The translations under genes were made by a program, and so were the position numbers. Below the pieces are notes generated by a model, which searched no databases, had not been told where the DNA came from, and saw nothing but the letters and a program-made list of their open reading frames with translations. From Aved-18 sp964606665 (GTDB taxonomy: Bacteria; Cyanobacteriota; Vampirovibrionia; Obscuribacterales; Obscuribacteraceae), in the NCBI GenBank assembly GCA_964606665.1, contig CAZSHS010000013.1, forward strand, positions 1 through 64,000: DNA of 64,000 nt, read 5' to 3'. Numbering within the stretch: the first letter of the stretch is position 1; each line of letters begins with the position of its first letter. Shown piece by piece: positions 52,498 through 61,896 of this stretch.

Positions 52498-53265
52498 ATG
52501 TCAAGACGAATTGCACGTGAAATAGCGGTCATGCTCCTGGGTCAAGTAGCAAAAGACCAGACTACAGTCGCCAAACTCTCCAAGAAAGAGCTTGAAGATC
52601 TGGTAGCGAATTCAATTTTGATGCTAAGCGACCACGCTAAAACCCTTATAGGTGATGTGGCAAGAGACATTGAGAAAATGTCAGAAGAAATGACATTGAC
52701 CGAAGTTGAGCATGAATCAAACGCTCATCGCGTCCACTCGACACAACCAGTAAAAGTGACCACAGGCGACTTGAGAGACAAATTGGAGCGTTTAGCATTG
52801 GCAGTCAACATGCTATCTGAATCGCTCGATATTCCAGAACTTGCGCTACACAGCGGCAGATCAAAAGTCAAAAGCACATGCAAGAAATGCAAACACACTC
52901 AAGAAATCGAACTTAATCGCGAAGATCGATCTTCAGTCCGTGACTTTGCAGTGACACTGCTTGAGACATACATAAAACACGAAAAAGAAGTTGACGACCG
53001 CATTCGCGAAGCAAAAGCAAAATGGAAAATGGAGCGTATGGTTGGCATAGACCGAGACATTCTGCGCCTTGCTATTACCGAAGCATTTTTCATGCACGAC
53101 ATTCCTGTAAAAGTGGCAATTAACGAAGCTGTTGAGTTGTGTAATCTATTTGCCGACAAAAGAGCAGCAAGCTTTGTAAATGGCGTTCTTTCTGATCTTT
53201 ATGAACCTGCGCTTGAATTCAGACAAATAGCTGCTGAAGTTCCGGCTGAGGAAGTAACTCTATGA
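52498..53265 (+). CDS. nusB: NusB, long cyanobacterial-type form
   Basis: Transcription antitermination factor. 255 residues from the ATG at 52498, against about 140 in E. coli. The N-terminal helix RRIAREIAVMLLGQ and the C-terminal block DRDILRLAITEAFFMHDIPV, VAINEAVELCNLFADK, FVNGVLSDLYE are standard. Between them lies an insert of about 110 residues of helix, as in cyanobacterial NusB, plus a CKKCKH motif near residue 120 that I do not know from the family. Its stop overlaps ftsY by 4 bp. Confidence 0.85.
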   Translation: MSRRIAREIAVMLLGQVAKDQTTVAKLSKKELEDLVANSILMLSDHAKTLIGDVARDIEKMSEEMTLTEVEHESNAHRVHSTQPVKVTTGDLRDKLERLALAVNMLSESLDIPELALHSGRSKVKSTCKKCKHTQEIELNREDRSSVRDFAVTLLETYIKHEKEVDDRIREAKAKWKMERMVGIDRDILRLAITEAFFMHDIPVKVAINEAVELCNLFADKRAASFVNGVLSDLYEPALEFRQIAAEVPAEEVTL

Positions 53266-54275
53266 GCAGCGAAACAAAAGGCTTTTGGGGCAGCACGCTC
53301 AATAAGCTCAAAAGCGCTCTAAGTAAAACCAAAAACACAATTGCCGACGAAAATCTAGAAATCTCGCACACAGAGCCGCTTGAGGCAGAAGATTCAATTT
53401 CAGAAGATTCAATTGCTCAAGAACCGGCACCCAAACCAGTTCCTAAAATAGTGAAAGTCGATGAAGAATATCTTGAAGACTTAGAAGACAGACTAATTAG
53501 AACAGACATGGGCTTAGCCAATGTAGACAAACTCATGGAGCATGTACGTCAAAGTTGTCGTAACAAAAGCATGGACAGCCACGAGTTAACTTCAATTCTA
53601 AAGACTGAATTCTTTTCAATATTGAATGAAGCGCCTAAGTCCCAACTCAAGTACACACCAGGCAAATTGAATATTTATTTTGTGGTAGGTGTAAACGGCA
53701 CAGGAAAAACGACAAGCATCGGCAAATTATGCTGGCGCTTTCGTCAAGAAGGAAAAAGAGTTTTAATGGCAGCCGGAGACACTTTTAGAGCTGCTGCTGA
53801 GACCCAGCTTGAAATTTGGTCCCAGCGAGCTGGCGTAGATATCGTTCGCTTAGAAGACAAAGCAGATCCTGGTGCTGTCGTTTTCAAAGCAATTGAAAAA
53901 GCCCGAAAAGAAAATTATGACTGTCTTGTAATTGACACTGCCGGTCGACTGCACAATAAAACAAACTTGATGGCAGAGCTTAAAAAAGTGCGCGGTGTTA
54001 TCGACAAACACGCAAGCGATTTACCGCTAGAAGCGCTCCTTGTGCTGGATGCTTCCACTGGGCAGAATGGTTTGCAACAAGCAAAAGTCTTTAGCGAAGT
54101 TTGCAGTTTGTCTGGCGTAATCTTGACCAAACTTGACGGCACCGCCAAGGGTGGCATCGTTTTTAGCATCGCTAAAGATTTAGGAATCCCAGTGAAGTTA
54201 ATCGGACTTGGAGAGAAAATGGAAGATCTCCGAGACTTTGAACCTGACTTGTTTGTCGAAGCACTAATTGCATAA
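53262..54275 (+). CDS. ftsY: Signal recognition particle receptor FtsY
   Basis: 337 residues: a short acidic A domain, the N helical domain, and the GTPase with G1 GVNGTGKTTSIGKL, DTFRAAAETQLEIW, DTAGRLHNKTNLMAEL, TKLDGTAKGG and GLGEKMEDLRDF. It docks ribosome-SRP complexes at the membrane. Coupled to nusB and followed by hemQ after 16 bp. Confidence 0.96.
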   Translation: MSSETKGFWGSTLNKLKSALSKTKNTIADENLEISHTEPLEAEDSISEDSIAQEPAPKPVPKIVKVDEEYLEDLEDRLIRTDMGLANVDKLMEHVRQSCRNKSMDSHELTSILKTEFFSILNEAPKSQLKYTPGKLNIYFVVGVNGTGKTTSIGKLCWRFRQEGKRVLMAAGDTFRAAAETQLEIWSQRAGVDIVRLEDKADPGAVVFKAIEKARKENYDCLVIDTAGRLHNKTNLMAELKKVRGVIDKHASDLPLEALLVLDASTGQNGLQQAKVFSEVCSLSGVILTKLDGTAKGGIVFSIAKDLGIPVKLIGLGEKMEDLRDFEPDLFVEALIA

Positions 54276-54291
54276 TTAAAAGGAAAAGAAA

Positions 54292-55158
54292 ATGCGTCAT
54301 CCAAACGTTCCTGAATCACTTGAAGGCTGGTGGATCCTCCATCGCATGTTCGACTTTGACCGTTTCTCCTGGGATAGACTTCCCCAGGAAGAACAAAAAG
54401 CAATGGTAAGTCAGGCAACAGAAAAATTGTCTGTACTAAAAGAAGGCAAAGACACAGATTTAAGTTTGGCTCAAATGCTTGGTCATAAAGCCGACTTGAT
54501 GCTCACTCATTACAGCAGAGACTACGAAGGTCTTGCTCATGCCCAAACGTTGGTGGACAAATTACCCCTATTTGAGTTTTTGACCCCGGCCACTTCGTAC
54601 GTTTCCATTCTCGAACTTGGCATGTACGAAGCCACAAGCAAAATTCATGCCACGCTCAAAGATCAAGGTCTCAAAGCCAATTCGCCTGAGTGGATTCAAG
54701 CATTCGACCAGATGGTGGCTGAGCAAGCCAAAAGTCCCCACTTTGGCGGCAGATTATTTGCTCGCATTCCAGAGCGTCGTTACGTCTGCTTTTATCCAAT
54801 GGATAAAAAACGTGGCGAAGAAACAAACTGGTACGCCCTTCCATATGAAGAGCGCGGCAAACTAATGCTCGAACACGGCAAAATTGGCAGAACTTATCAT
54901 GGTCTTGTGACCCAAGTCATTTCAGGCTCGATTGGCTATGACGAATACGAATGGGGGGTAGACTTATACGCAGACGATCCACTTGTATTTAAGAAGCTGA
55001 TTTACGAAATGAGATTTGACGAAGCAAGCTCCAAATATGGTCATTTTGGTGACTTCTATTCCGGCATTCAATTCTCACTTGATCAGTTGAGCACATATCT
55101 AGACGGAGACTGTGTCCCGGCTTTAAATGTTCTTGAAACAGCAGGCGCTAAAGTCTAG
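54292..55158 (+). CDS. hemQ: Coproheme decarboxylase (HemQ, chlorite-dismutase family)
   Basis: 288 residues. The C-terminal half carries the HemQ blocks NWYALPYEERGKLMLEHGKI, GRTYHGLVTQVISGSIGYDE, EWGVDLYADDP and YEMRFDEASSKYGHFGDFY. HemQ performs the last step of the coproporphyrin-dependent haem pathway. The tyrosine in NWYALP, which is catalytic in that family, is present. No other haem gene is adjacent; it seems to be co-transcribed with nusB and ftsY. Confidence 0.87.
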   Translation: MRHPNVPESLEGWWILHRMFDFDRFSWDRLPQEEQKAMVSQATEKLSVLKEGKDTDLSLAQMLGHKADLMLTHYSRDYEGLAHAQTLVDKLPLFEFLTPATSYVSILELGMYEATSKIHATLKDQGLKANSPEWIQAFDQMVAEQAKSPHFGGRLFARIPERRYVCFYPMDKKRGEETNWYALPYEERGKLMLEHGKIGRTYHGLVTQVISGSIGYDEYEWGVDLYADDPLVFKKLIYEMRFDEASSKYGHFGDFYSGIQFSLDQLSTYLDGDCVPALNVLETAGAKV

Positions 55159-55160
55159 AT

Positions 55161-56393
55161 TTAAGCTGGTCTTCTTTGTGCACAAACTATTCGATTTCGC
55201 TTGATTGTAAAATCGACGATAGCCTGACACGAAGTCATTTTCTTCTGCAAAATCATAAGATACAAGATATAAGCGCAATCTAGCACTTCGCGTTCTTCTG
55301 GCATTACTTCTATTAGCAAGCTGCGCAAGACTGCTTTGTTTTTTATCACAAGTTTCATTAATGCTTGAGCATTACCTGCCGATTTATCCTGCAACATGCG
55401 TTGCATGCGCACACGTAAAATTGCGTCCTGTTCAAGCTTAGAGACTACTTCTTGCTCTCTTTGGATATTTAGGTAATTACTGGCAGTAAGAAAGTCACCA
55501 AAGCTGAAACTGTCTTCACTTGGATTAAAATCGCCGTTTTTAGCTTCTTGCTCAAGTGCTTGTCTAAGTGTTAGACAAGCTGATTCGCGAGTAGTCTTTT
55601 TATTGAATAGTAGTAATTGTAGATTAAGAGCCAGTTTCAAAATACGGCCTGAAATAACTGCAGTCTCTACCAGAAATTGACCAAGGGGCAAACTATTGTT
55701 CTGCTGGGCATTGAGTGCACGCTCAAGGGCAGTAGCATCGACCACTCCAGACTCGACCAACAATTCGCCAAGCAATACCTTTTGAGTATCGATAGTGGGC
55801 AATTGAGGCAATGTGATGTCAGCTTTGCGTAATTCTTTTTTCAATGCACGATTGCTAATAGGCTCCCCTTCTCGCAGTTCGCGCTGCAATCGCAGTGTCA
55901 CATCGAGCGTATCTTGCGAGATAAAATTCAACTCTACAAGCACTTGCCCTAGTGGCAGTCCGGAATTGCTTGCAATACGCAGACCGATCTCCAGTTGCTC
56001 TTTCTTAATTTTGTGCGAAGCCTTTAGCAAATTACCTAGCCTGGTGCAATCGAGCCCACCAAGCCTGATTTCCAGTACTATAAAAGCCTTTTCAATCGAT
56101 ATTTTCATGCGCGACGAAATTTCAAAAGCCTGATTGGCTTGATTTAAATCAATCAGACCATCGCGCAACATTGATTGTGCTTGCACAACGTCTTGCAAAA
56201 CCAAATCAGAAATACAATCAAGCAAAACAAGCGCCTTACCTAGAGGTAAACCAGCTCCAGATGAAAGTCGCAGTCCACGACTGACGTCTTCGCCAGTGAC
56301 GATGCCAAACTGAATAAGTAATTGACCAAGTCTTAAATCAGGTGGCAGTGCTGGATTTTTCTTAGACCTACGCTCATAACTGGACATGCTCAT
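55161..56393 (-). CDS. GspE-N/MshEN-like repeat protein B
   Basis: 410 residues, a paralogue of the protein at 50649-51860. Repeats: LRLGQLLIQFGIVTGEDVSR with GLPLGKALVLLD (20-78), TRLGNLLKASHKIKKEQLEI with GLPLGQVLVELNFIS (118-178), LLGELLVESGVVDATALERA with SLPLGQFLVETAVIS (206-260) and a degenerate one near 300. These match the GspE/MshE N-domain pattern better than protein A does. There is no ATPase domain, signal peptide or membrane helix. Convergent with hemQ, 2 bp apart. Confidence 0.68.
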   Translation of the reverse strand: MSMSSYERRSKKNPALPPDLRLGQLLIQFGIVTGEDVSRGLRLSSGAGLPLGKALVLLDCISDLVLQDVVQAQSMLRDGLIDLNQANQAFEISSRMKISIEKAFIVLEIRLGGLDCTRLGNLLKASHKIKKEQLEIGLRIASNSGLPLGQVLVELNFISQDTLDVTLRLQRELREGEPISNRALKKELRKADITLPQLPTIDTQKVLLGELLVESGVVDATALERALNAQQNNSLPLGQFLVETAVISGRILKLALNLQLLLFNKKTTRESACLTLRQALEQEAKNGDFNPSEDSFSFGDFLTASNYLNIQREQEVVSKLEQDAILRVRMQRMLQDKSAGNAQALMKLVIKNKAVLRSLLIEVMPEEREVLDCAYILYLMILQKKMTSCQAIVDFTIKRNRIVCAQRRPA

Positions 56394-56742
56394 TTAGTGA
56401 CCTCGAATGAAAATCTAAATGAATGCGTGCTAAAACCGACTGTTAAAATCAGCCCGAACGCACAAAAATTTGTTAGTAAGAAACGCTAGAAGATGCGACT
56501 TTCATGCTTGAAGGCAAAAATAGTCGCTGCGTTTTAGACTTTCTCACGCTAACATGAGAGAAATTTATTGTCAAGCCCCTTTTGTTTTGACCTCCCAAAT
56601 AACTGGGTGGAAAAAACGAGTTGGATTTAGTTGCTTTAGGCAACTAATCTGAAAGTCTCGAAACCCTGATTTTCCAAGCAATTGGTAGCAAAAAATGGTT
56701 GATTAAGTCAACTAATTTTACCTTGCAAAAGACCCTTCAAAC
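56394..56742. other. Intergenic region, promoter and hairpins
   Basis: 349 bases without a gene. A minus-strand TTGACA at 56574-56569 with TAGCGT 17 bases downstream (preceded by TG) is a likely promoter for repeat protein B, giving a leader of about 150 bases. A 7-bp hairpin TAGTTGC/GCAACTA lies at 56628-56646, and a GTTGA/TCAAC hairpin followed by six T on the minus strand, near 56693-56712, may end the acyl-CoA synthetase message. Confidence 0.5.
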
Positions 56743-58746
56743 TCATGAGAGTTTTGAGCCCAGTGATTTGATTTCAGTTAAAACATCGGGATTTTCGACC
56801 GATGACAAATCAAGTTTGCCTTCATTTAAATAGGTAGCTCGAATTGCTCTGCGCACAATTTTGCCTGAGCGTGTTTTTGCAAGTGCTTTCACTACATGCA
56901 CGCGCTCTGGCTTCATTACCGCGCCAAGTTTCTTCGACACAAGATCTTTCAGTTCCTTGCCTAGTGACTCGCTTTCGCTTGCATCTTTATTCAACACTAC
57001 AAAACAAACAAGACACTCGCCTTTGACTTCATGAGGCACGCCAATCACCGCAGCTTCAGCTACTTGCGCATGCTCGACTAAAGCCGATTCAACTTCGCCT
57101 GGACCAACACGTTTGCCTGCTACTTTTATAGTGTCATCTGAGCGACCAAACAAGAACCAGGAACCTTCACTGTCTACTTTGGCCCAGTCACCGTGATACC
57201 AGACGCCTGGAAATTTAGTGAAATAAGTTTCGATATATCTGTCGTCTGCCTTCAAGAAACTCTTAGTCATTGATGGACTGGGCTTTTTGCAGACCAGATA
57301 GCCAATTTCATCCTTAAGACTCTTAGCATTATCATCAAATACATCTATATCCATGCCTAAGCCAGGACCACCTAAGGCGCAAGGTTTAAGCGGCATCAAA
57401 GGTAGTGGCGCTAAGAGCGAGCCAACCACTTCGGTTCCACCAGATATATTGATAATGGGACAGCGACTCTGACCAATTTTTTCAAATAACCACATATAAC
57501 TATCCTGATCCCACGGCTCGCCAGTGGAGCCAAGCATGCGCAGCTTGGAAAAATCAGCCTTTTGGATCCATTGCTCGCCTTGAGCACGCAAATGACGAAC
57601 AGCAGTTGGTCCAATACCAAGGGTGGTGACTTTGTGACGTTCGACCATTTCCCATACACGCGCTGGTGTTGGATAATCTGGTCCGCCTTCATAAATCATG
57701 AGAGTGCCGCCCCAGAAGGCAACTCCAATCATTTCCCAGGGTCCCATCATCCAGCCAATGTCTGTGAACCAGAAAAACACATCGTCCTTTTGACAGTCAA
57801 AACAAAATCCTACTTCTTTGGCAATTTGCGCAAGGGCACCAGCATGAGTATGCACTGTGCCTTTTGGCTTGCCTGTAGTTCCAGAAGTATAAAGATACAT
57901 CGAGGGATGTTCGGCCTCCAAATCCAGATTGGTTTTGGCTTCAGGCAAGTCTTTAATTGCTTCGTGCAGCCAGACATCGCGACCTTCAGTCCAATCAATT
58001 TCATTGTGGCAATGTTTCATCACCACAATGTTTTTTAGATGAGGAAGTAACTTAGCTGCTTCATCGGCATCTTTTTTGACTTGAACTAATTTGCCTCTAC
58101 GCATGCCACCATCTGTAGTGATGAGAACTTTAGCTTCGCAATCGTCTAAACGAGCGGCAAGGGCCTCAAAACCATAACCGCTGAAAACAGGCACTGCTAC
58201 AGCACCAATTTTTAAACAAGCAAATAAAGCTGCTACTACTTCTGGCACCATTGGCATAAAAATACCAACCGCATCGCCTGGTTTCACTCCCAAATTCAAA
58301 AAGAGTGTGGACATTTTAGAAACTAGAGTATTCAGCTCAGCGTAAGTAAACTCTCTAGTTGCGCCGTCTTCACCTTCCCAAATGAGTGCTTTGTGATTTT
58401 TTCCGGCCGCTTTTCTTGAGCCAAGAGTTTTGCCGTCTTGCAAATGAAAATCGATAATGTTATCGATAATATTGAGCTTGCCATCAACAAACCACTTAGT
58501 CCATTCAAATCCTTTAGACATATCCATCAAGTTGGAATAAGGTTTGGCCCAGTTGAAACCCATGTATTCAAGGCTTTCTTGCCAGAACCAGTTTGTATCG
58601 TTGTTCGATTTTTCTATCAGTTCTTGCCAGGTTGCAACATTTTGCTTCCTCATGAAATCCGAAACTCTACACTCAAGATACTTTCCTTCTGGCTTCCAAA
58701 TTACTTGGTCTTTTGTATCTTTTGCAGATTCGGTTTTGGTGGTCAT
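56743..58746 (-). CDS. Acetyl-CoA synthetase-like AMP-forming ligase
   Basis: 667 residues of the Acs type: YLYTSGTTGKPKGTVHTHAG (P-loop), FFWFTDIGWMMGPWEM, STGEPWDQDSYMWLF, ISGGTEVVGS, YHGDWAKVDSEGSWFLFGRS and the C-terminal acetylatable lysine in KTRSGKIVRRAIR. It activates acetate or another short acid to the CoA ester. The sequence differs enough from canonical Acs (TGxTEVVG region) that acetoacetate or propionate cannot be excluded. Overlaps pdxT by 4 bp, an unusual pairing. Confidence 0.85.
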   Translation of the reverse strand: MTTKTESAKDTKDQVIWKPEGKYLECRVSDFMRKQNVATWQELIEKSNNDTNWFWQESLEYMGFNWAKPYSNLMDMSKGFEWTKWFVDGKLNIIDNIIDFHLQDGKTLGSRKAAGKNHKALIWEGEDGATREFTYAELNTLVSKMSTLFLNLGVKPGDAVGIFMPMVPEVVAALFACLKIGAVAVPVFSGYGFEALAARLDDCEAKVLITTDGGMRRGKLVQVKKDADEAAKLLPHLKNIVVMKHCHNEIDWTEGRDVWLHEAIKDLPEAKTNLDLEAEHPSMYLYTSGTTGKPKGTVHTHAGALAQIAKEVGFCFDCQKDDVFFWFTDIGWMMGPWEMIGVAFWGGTLMIYEGGPDYPTPARVWEMVERHKVTTLGIGPTAVRHLRAQGEQWIQKADFSKLRMLGSTGEPWDQDSYMWLFEKIGQSRCPIINISGGTEVVGSLLAPLPLMPLKPCALGGPGLGMDIDVFDDNAKSLKDEIGYLVCKKPSPSMTKSFLKADDRYIETYFTKFPGVWYHGDWAKVDSEGSWFLFGRSDDTIKVAGKRVGPGEVESALVEHAQVAEAAVIGVPHEVKGECLVCFVVLNKDASESESLGKELKDLVSKKLGAVMKPERVHVVKALAKTRSGKIVRRAIRATYLNEGKLDLSSVENPDVLTEIKSLGSKLS

Positions 58747-59414
58747 GATTTGCTTGTGCTAACCTCGTATTGAAATGTCGTGATGGACGCCATCTCGTTT
58801 GCATTTTTTCTTGTGCAAACTTGATCTAAGAAGTATTTGTGGATGCGTAGATCGCCTGTCACTTCGGGGTGGAAAGTAGTAACAAACAGATTATTCTGAC
58901 GCGCCATTACAGGCAGTCCGTCGAATTCTGCTAAGACCTGCACATTCTTTTTGGCATGCACTATTGATGGTGCACGCAAGAAAATGCCTGGAAATAAATC
59001 TGATTCGACTCTATCGCCTTTGCTTTGTAGAGCTGAAATATCAAGATCTGCTTCAAAGCTGGCTTTTTGTGGACCATAAGCATTGCGCCTAACAGTGATA
59101 TCCATCAAGTTCAAACGAGTTTGATTGGAACCTTCAATTTCTTTGGCCAAAAAAATGGTGCCCATACAAGTACCATAAATAGGTAGCTTGCCAGAGGCAC
59201 CAAGTTTGGTTATTTCACTGTATAACTCACATGCAATCTCGCGCGAGAGTTTGTCTATACATGTAGACTCACCGCCTGGAATAATCAAGCCATCGATATG
59301 TTCGAGCTGTTCTTTGAACTTGATTTCAACTGAACGAGCACCAAGACGTTCAACCGCCTGGCGATGCTCGATGAATGCTCCTTGCAGAGCAAGTACACCG
59401 ATGAGCAAGCTCAT
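58743..59414 (-). CDS. pdxT: Pyridoxal 5'-phosphate synthase glutaminase subunit
   Basis: 223 residues. Glutamine amidotransferase that feeds ammonia to PdxS: GVLALQGAFIEH, IIPGGESTCIDKL, nucleophile Cys in YGTCMGTIFLAK, and the His-Glu pair in TTFHPEVTGD. It lies 2 bp after pdxS. Confidence 0.94.
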   Translation of the reverse strand: MSLLIGVLALQGAFIEHRQAVERLGARSVEIKFKEQLEHIDGLIIPGGESTCIDKLSREIACELYSEITKLGASGKLPIYGTCMGTIFLAKEIEGSNQTRLNLMDITVRRNAYGPQKASFEADLDISALQSKGDRVESDLFPGIFLRAPSIVHAKKNVQVLAEFDGLPVMARQNNLFVTTFHPEVTGDLRIHKYFLDQVCTRKNANEMASITTFQYEVSTSKS

Positions 59415-59416
59415 TA

Positions 59417-60344
59417 TTACCAGCCTCTTTGAGCCAGAGTTTCGTTTGGTCCAAGCGATTTGACAGTCAAGCCAACCATTGGCTCGCCCAAATTCTTGCT
59501 TACTTCAGCCAGAATTTCTGGATTGTTGAAATAAGTGGTCGCTTTAACAATGGCTTCTGCACGCTTTTGTGGATTGCCTGATTTAAAAATACCAGAGCCG
59601 ACAAATACGCCATCAACACCCATTTGCATCAAAAGAGCTGCATCTGCAGGAGTAGCAATACCACCAGCGGCAAAGTTGACTACAGGCAATTTGCCTTCTT
59701 CTTTCACTTTTTTGACTAGCTCATATGGTGCGCCAATTTCTTTGGCATAGGTCATAAGTTCTTCATCGGGCATAATGGTCAATCTTTTAATTGCGCCAAG
59801 AATGGCTCTGGCGTGACGAACTGCTTCTACAACGTCACCTGTTCCAGCTTCACCTTTGGTGCGCATCATGGCTGCACCNNNNNNNNNNTGCACCTTCGCC
59901 AATGCGACGCAGCGCTTCACCCAGGTTGCGGGCTCCGCAAACAAATGGAATAGTGAATTTAGATTTGTCTACGTGATACTCTTCGTCGGCTGGTGTGAGT
60001 ACTTCGCTCTCGTCAATACAGTCGACACCAAGAGTTTCAAGAATTTGTGCTTCGACAAAATGCCCGATGCGGCACTTAGCCATAACAGGAATCGAAACTG
60101 ATTCAACAATTGCCGCAACTAGTGCAGGATCGCTCATACGCGATACGCCACCTTCAGCTCTGATATCAGCAGGTACACGCTCGAGCGCCATAACAGCTAC
60201 AGCACCTGCAGCTTCGGCTATTTTTGCTTGCTCGGCATTAACCACATCCATGATCACGCCGCCTTTGAGCATCTGAGGCAGACCGCGCTTTACGGCTTGG
60301 GTCCCAGTTTTGACATTACGGCTTTCTTTCACTTCGGTAGGCAT
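59417..60344 (-). CDS. pdxS: Pyridoxal 5'-phosphate synthase subunit PdxS (spurious gap)
   Basis: Makes PLP from ribose 5-phosphate, glyceraldehyde 3-phosphate and ammonia. Blocks: KRGLPQMLKGGVIMDVVNAE, MALERVPADIRAEGGVSRM, MAKCRIGHFVEAQILE, ESEVLTPADEEYH, MRTKGEAGTGDVVEAVRH and FAAGGIATPADAALLMQMG, VFVGSGIFKSGNP. Ten N at 59879-59888 break the frame, and TGCACC is present on both sides. Removing the N and one TGCACC (16 bases) gives an exact reading frame of 303 residues across GEGAAMMRTKGE. The gene is intact. Confidence 0.94.
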
Positions 60345-60515
60345 TTTCTAATCCTCAAAGAGCATGACGGCACCAAAAGCAGTGGCAATATAGAGCTTCC
60401 ACCCGCTTGTCAGTTTCGGCGCAAAGACCTTCTGACAAGTAGATATTCTAGCAGTAGCGCTGCTTTTAGGACATACAATAAATATAAATGTGATTAAATT
60501 GCCGCTAAACTAGAC

Positions 60516-61805
60516 TTAAGCGTGGACCAAACTAGTTTTTTTTTGAAGCAATTCCTGTCCGCCCATGTATGGAACCAGAGCGGGTGGGATTTTCACGCTT
60601 CCATCTGGTTGCTGGAAGTTCTCAAGAATGGCAGCAAGAGTTCTGCCAATGGCAAGCCCGGAGCCGTTTATGGTGTGAATATATCTGCTCTTTCCACCCT
60701 CTTTGCCTTTATACTTGATATTGGCCCGACGAGCTTGAAAGTCACCAAAATTCGAACATGAGCTTATCTCGCGATATTTATTTTGGCTAGGGAACCAGAC
60801 CTCGAGGTCATAACATTTGCGAGCACAAAAGCCCAAATCTCCAGCGCATAAAAGCACTCTGCGATAAGGAAGATTAAGACCTTCCAATATTAGCTCAGCA
60901 TCGCGAGTCAGTTTTTCATGCTCCTCTTCTGAATTTTCAGGTGCACAGAATTTGACCAACTCCACTTTGTTGAATTGGTGTTGTCTTATGTAACCACGAG
61001 TGTCTTTACCAGCAGAGCCAGCTTCGCGTCTAAAATTAGGTGTGTAAGCACAATGCATGATTGGCAATTGCTCTTCGTCAAGCACTTCTTCGCGATATAA
61101 ATTAGTGACCGGGACTTCTGCCGTGGGAATCAAATACAGCTCGTCATCAGCACATTTGTAGAAATCGCCTTCGAATTTGGGCAATTGTCCAGTGCCAATC
61201 ATACAATCTCGATTGACCATTACAGGAGGAAACACTTCCTGATAGCCACGTTTGCCATGACAATCAAGCATGTAATTCATAATTGCACGCTCGAGACGAG
61301 CTCCATTTGTCATTAAAACAGTGAAGCGCGATTCTGAAATTTTGACACCGCGCTCAAAATCAAACACATTCAATTCTGTTCCAAGCTCGTAATGTGGCTT
61401 TGGATCGGCGATTTCGGGAATCACTCCCCATCTGTGTTGTTCGGCATTGTCATTTTCATCGATGCCATCTGGAACACTAGATTCAGGCAGATTTGGGATG
61501 GCAAGCAACATTTGGGAAACTCTATTTTCCAGCTCGTCCTTTTCTTTGCCCAAAGTTTCGTAGCGCTCTTTGATTTTTTTTGTTTCGGCCTGCAACTCGG
61601 CTTTTTGCGAAGCCTCTACTTTTGCGGTCTTAAACATTTCCGAAATTTCATTGCGTCTTCTATTCAAGCTTTCCCACTCTGAATTCACAGTGCGAAATTG
61701 CTCATCTACCACAACCAATTCTTTTACCAAAAATCCGGCATTGCGTCTTTGTAGAGCGGCTTCAACTTTTTCTGTGTTTTCTCTGATGTAGCGAATATCT
61801 AACAT
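60516..61805 (-). CDS. serS: Seryl-tRNA synthetase
   Basis: 429 residues. N-terminal coiled-coil arm (about 30-100; LNRRRNEISEMFKTAKVEAS), class II motif 2 FRREAGSAGKDTRGYIRQHQ, ELVKFC, DLEVWFPSQNKYREISSCS and motif 3 HTINGSGLAIGRTLAAILEN. ATG at 61805. It stands alone between pdxS and the divergent yraN-like gene. Confidence 0.97.
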   Translation of the reverse strand: MLDIRYIRENTEKVEAALQRRNAGFLVKELVVVDEQFRTVNSEWESLNRRRNEISEMFKTAKVEASQKAELQAETKKIKERYETLGKEKDELENRVSQMLLAIPNLPESSVPDGIDENDNAEQHRWGVIPEIADPKPHYELGTELNVFDFERGVKISESRFTVLMTNGARLERAIMNYMLDCHGKRGYQEVFPPVMVNRDCMIGTGQLPKFEGDFYKCADDELYLIPTAEVPVTNLYREEVLDEEQLPIMHCAYTPNFRREAGSAGKDTRGYIRQHQFNKVELVKFCAPENSEEEHEKLTRDAELILEGLNLPYRRVLLCAGDLGFCARKCYDLEVWFPSQNKYREISSCSNFGDFQARRANIKYKGKEGGKSRYIHTINGSGLAIGRTLAAILENFQQPDGSVKIPPALVPYMGGQELLQKKTSLVHA

Positions 61806-61896
61806 AGCTTGAACTTTTTTCCTCGTTCAGTCGTCTTATTAATTGATTCTCGATTATATATTCGTTCTCGCTCCATTAAAAGGAAGTATTAAGCTC

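Noticed and set aside
57562..58038. Plus-strand frame of 158 codons
   Set aside because: Antisense to the acyl-CoA synthetase, with no conserved features.
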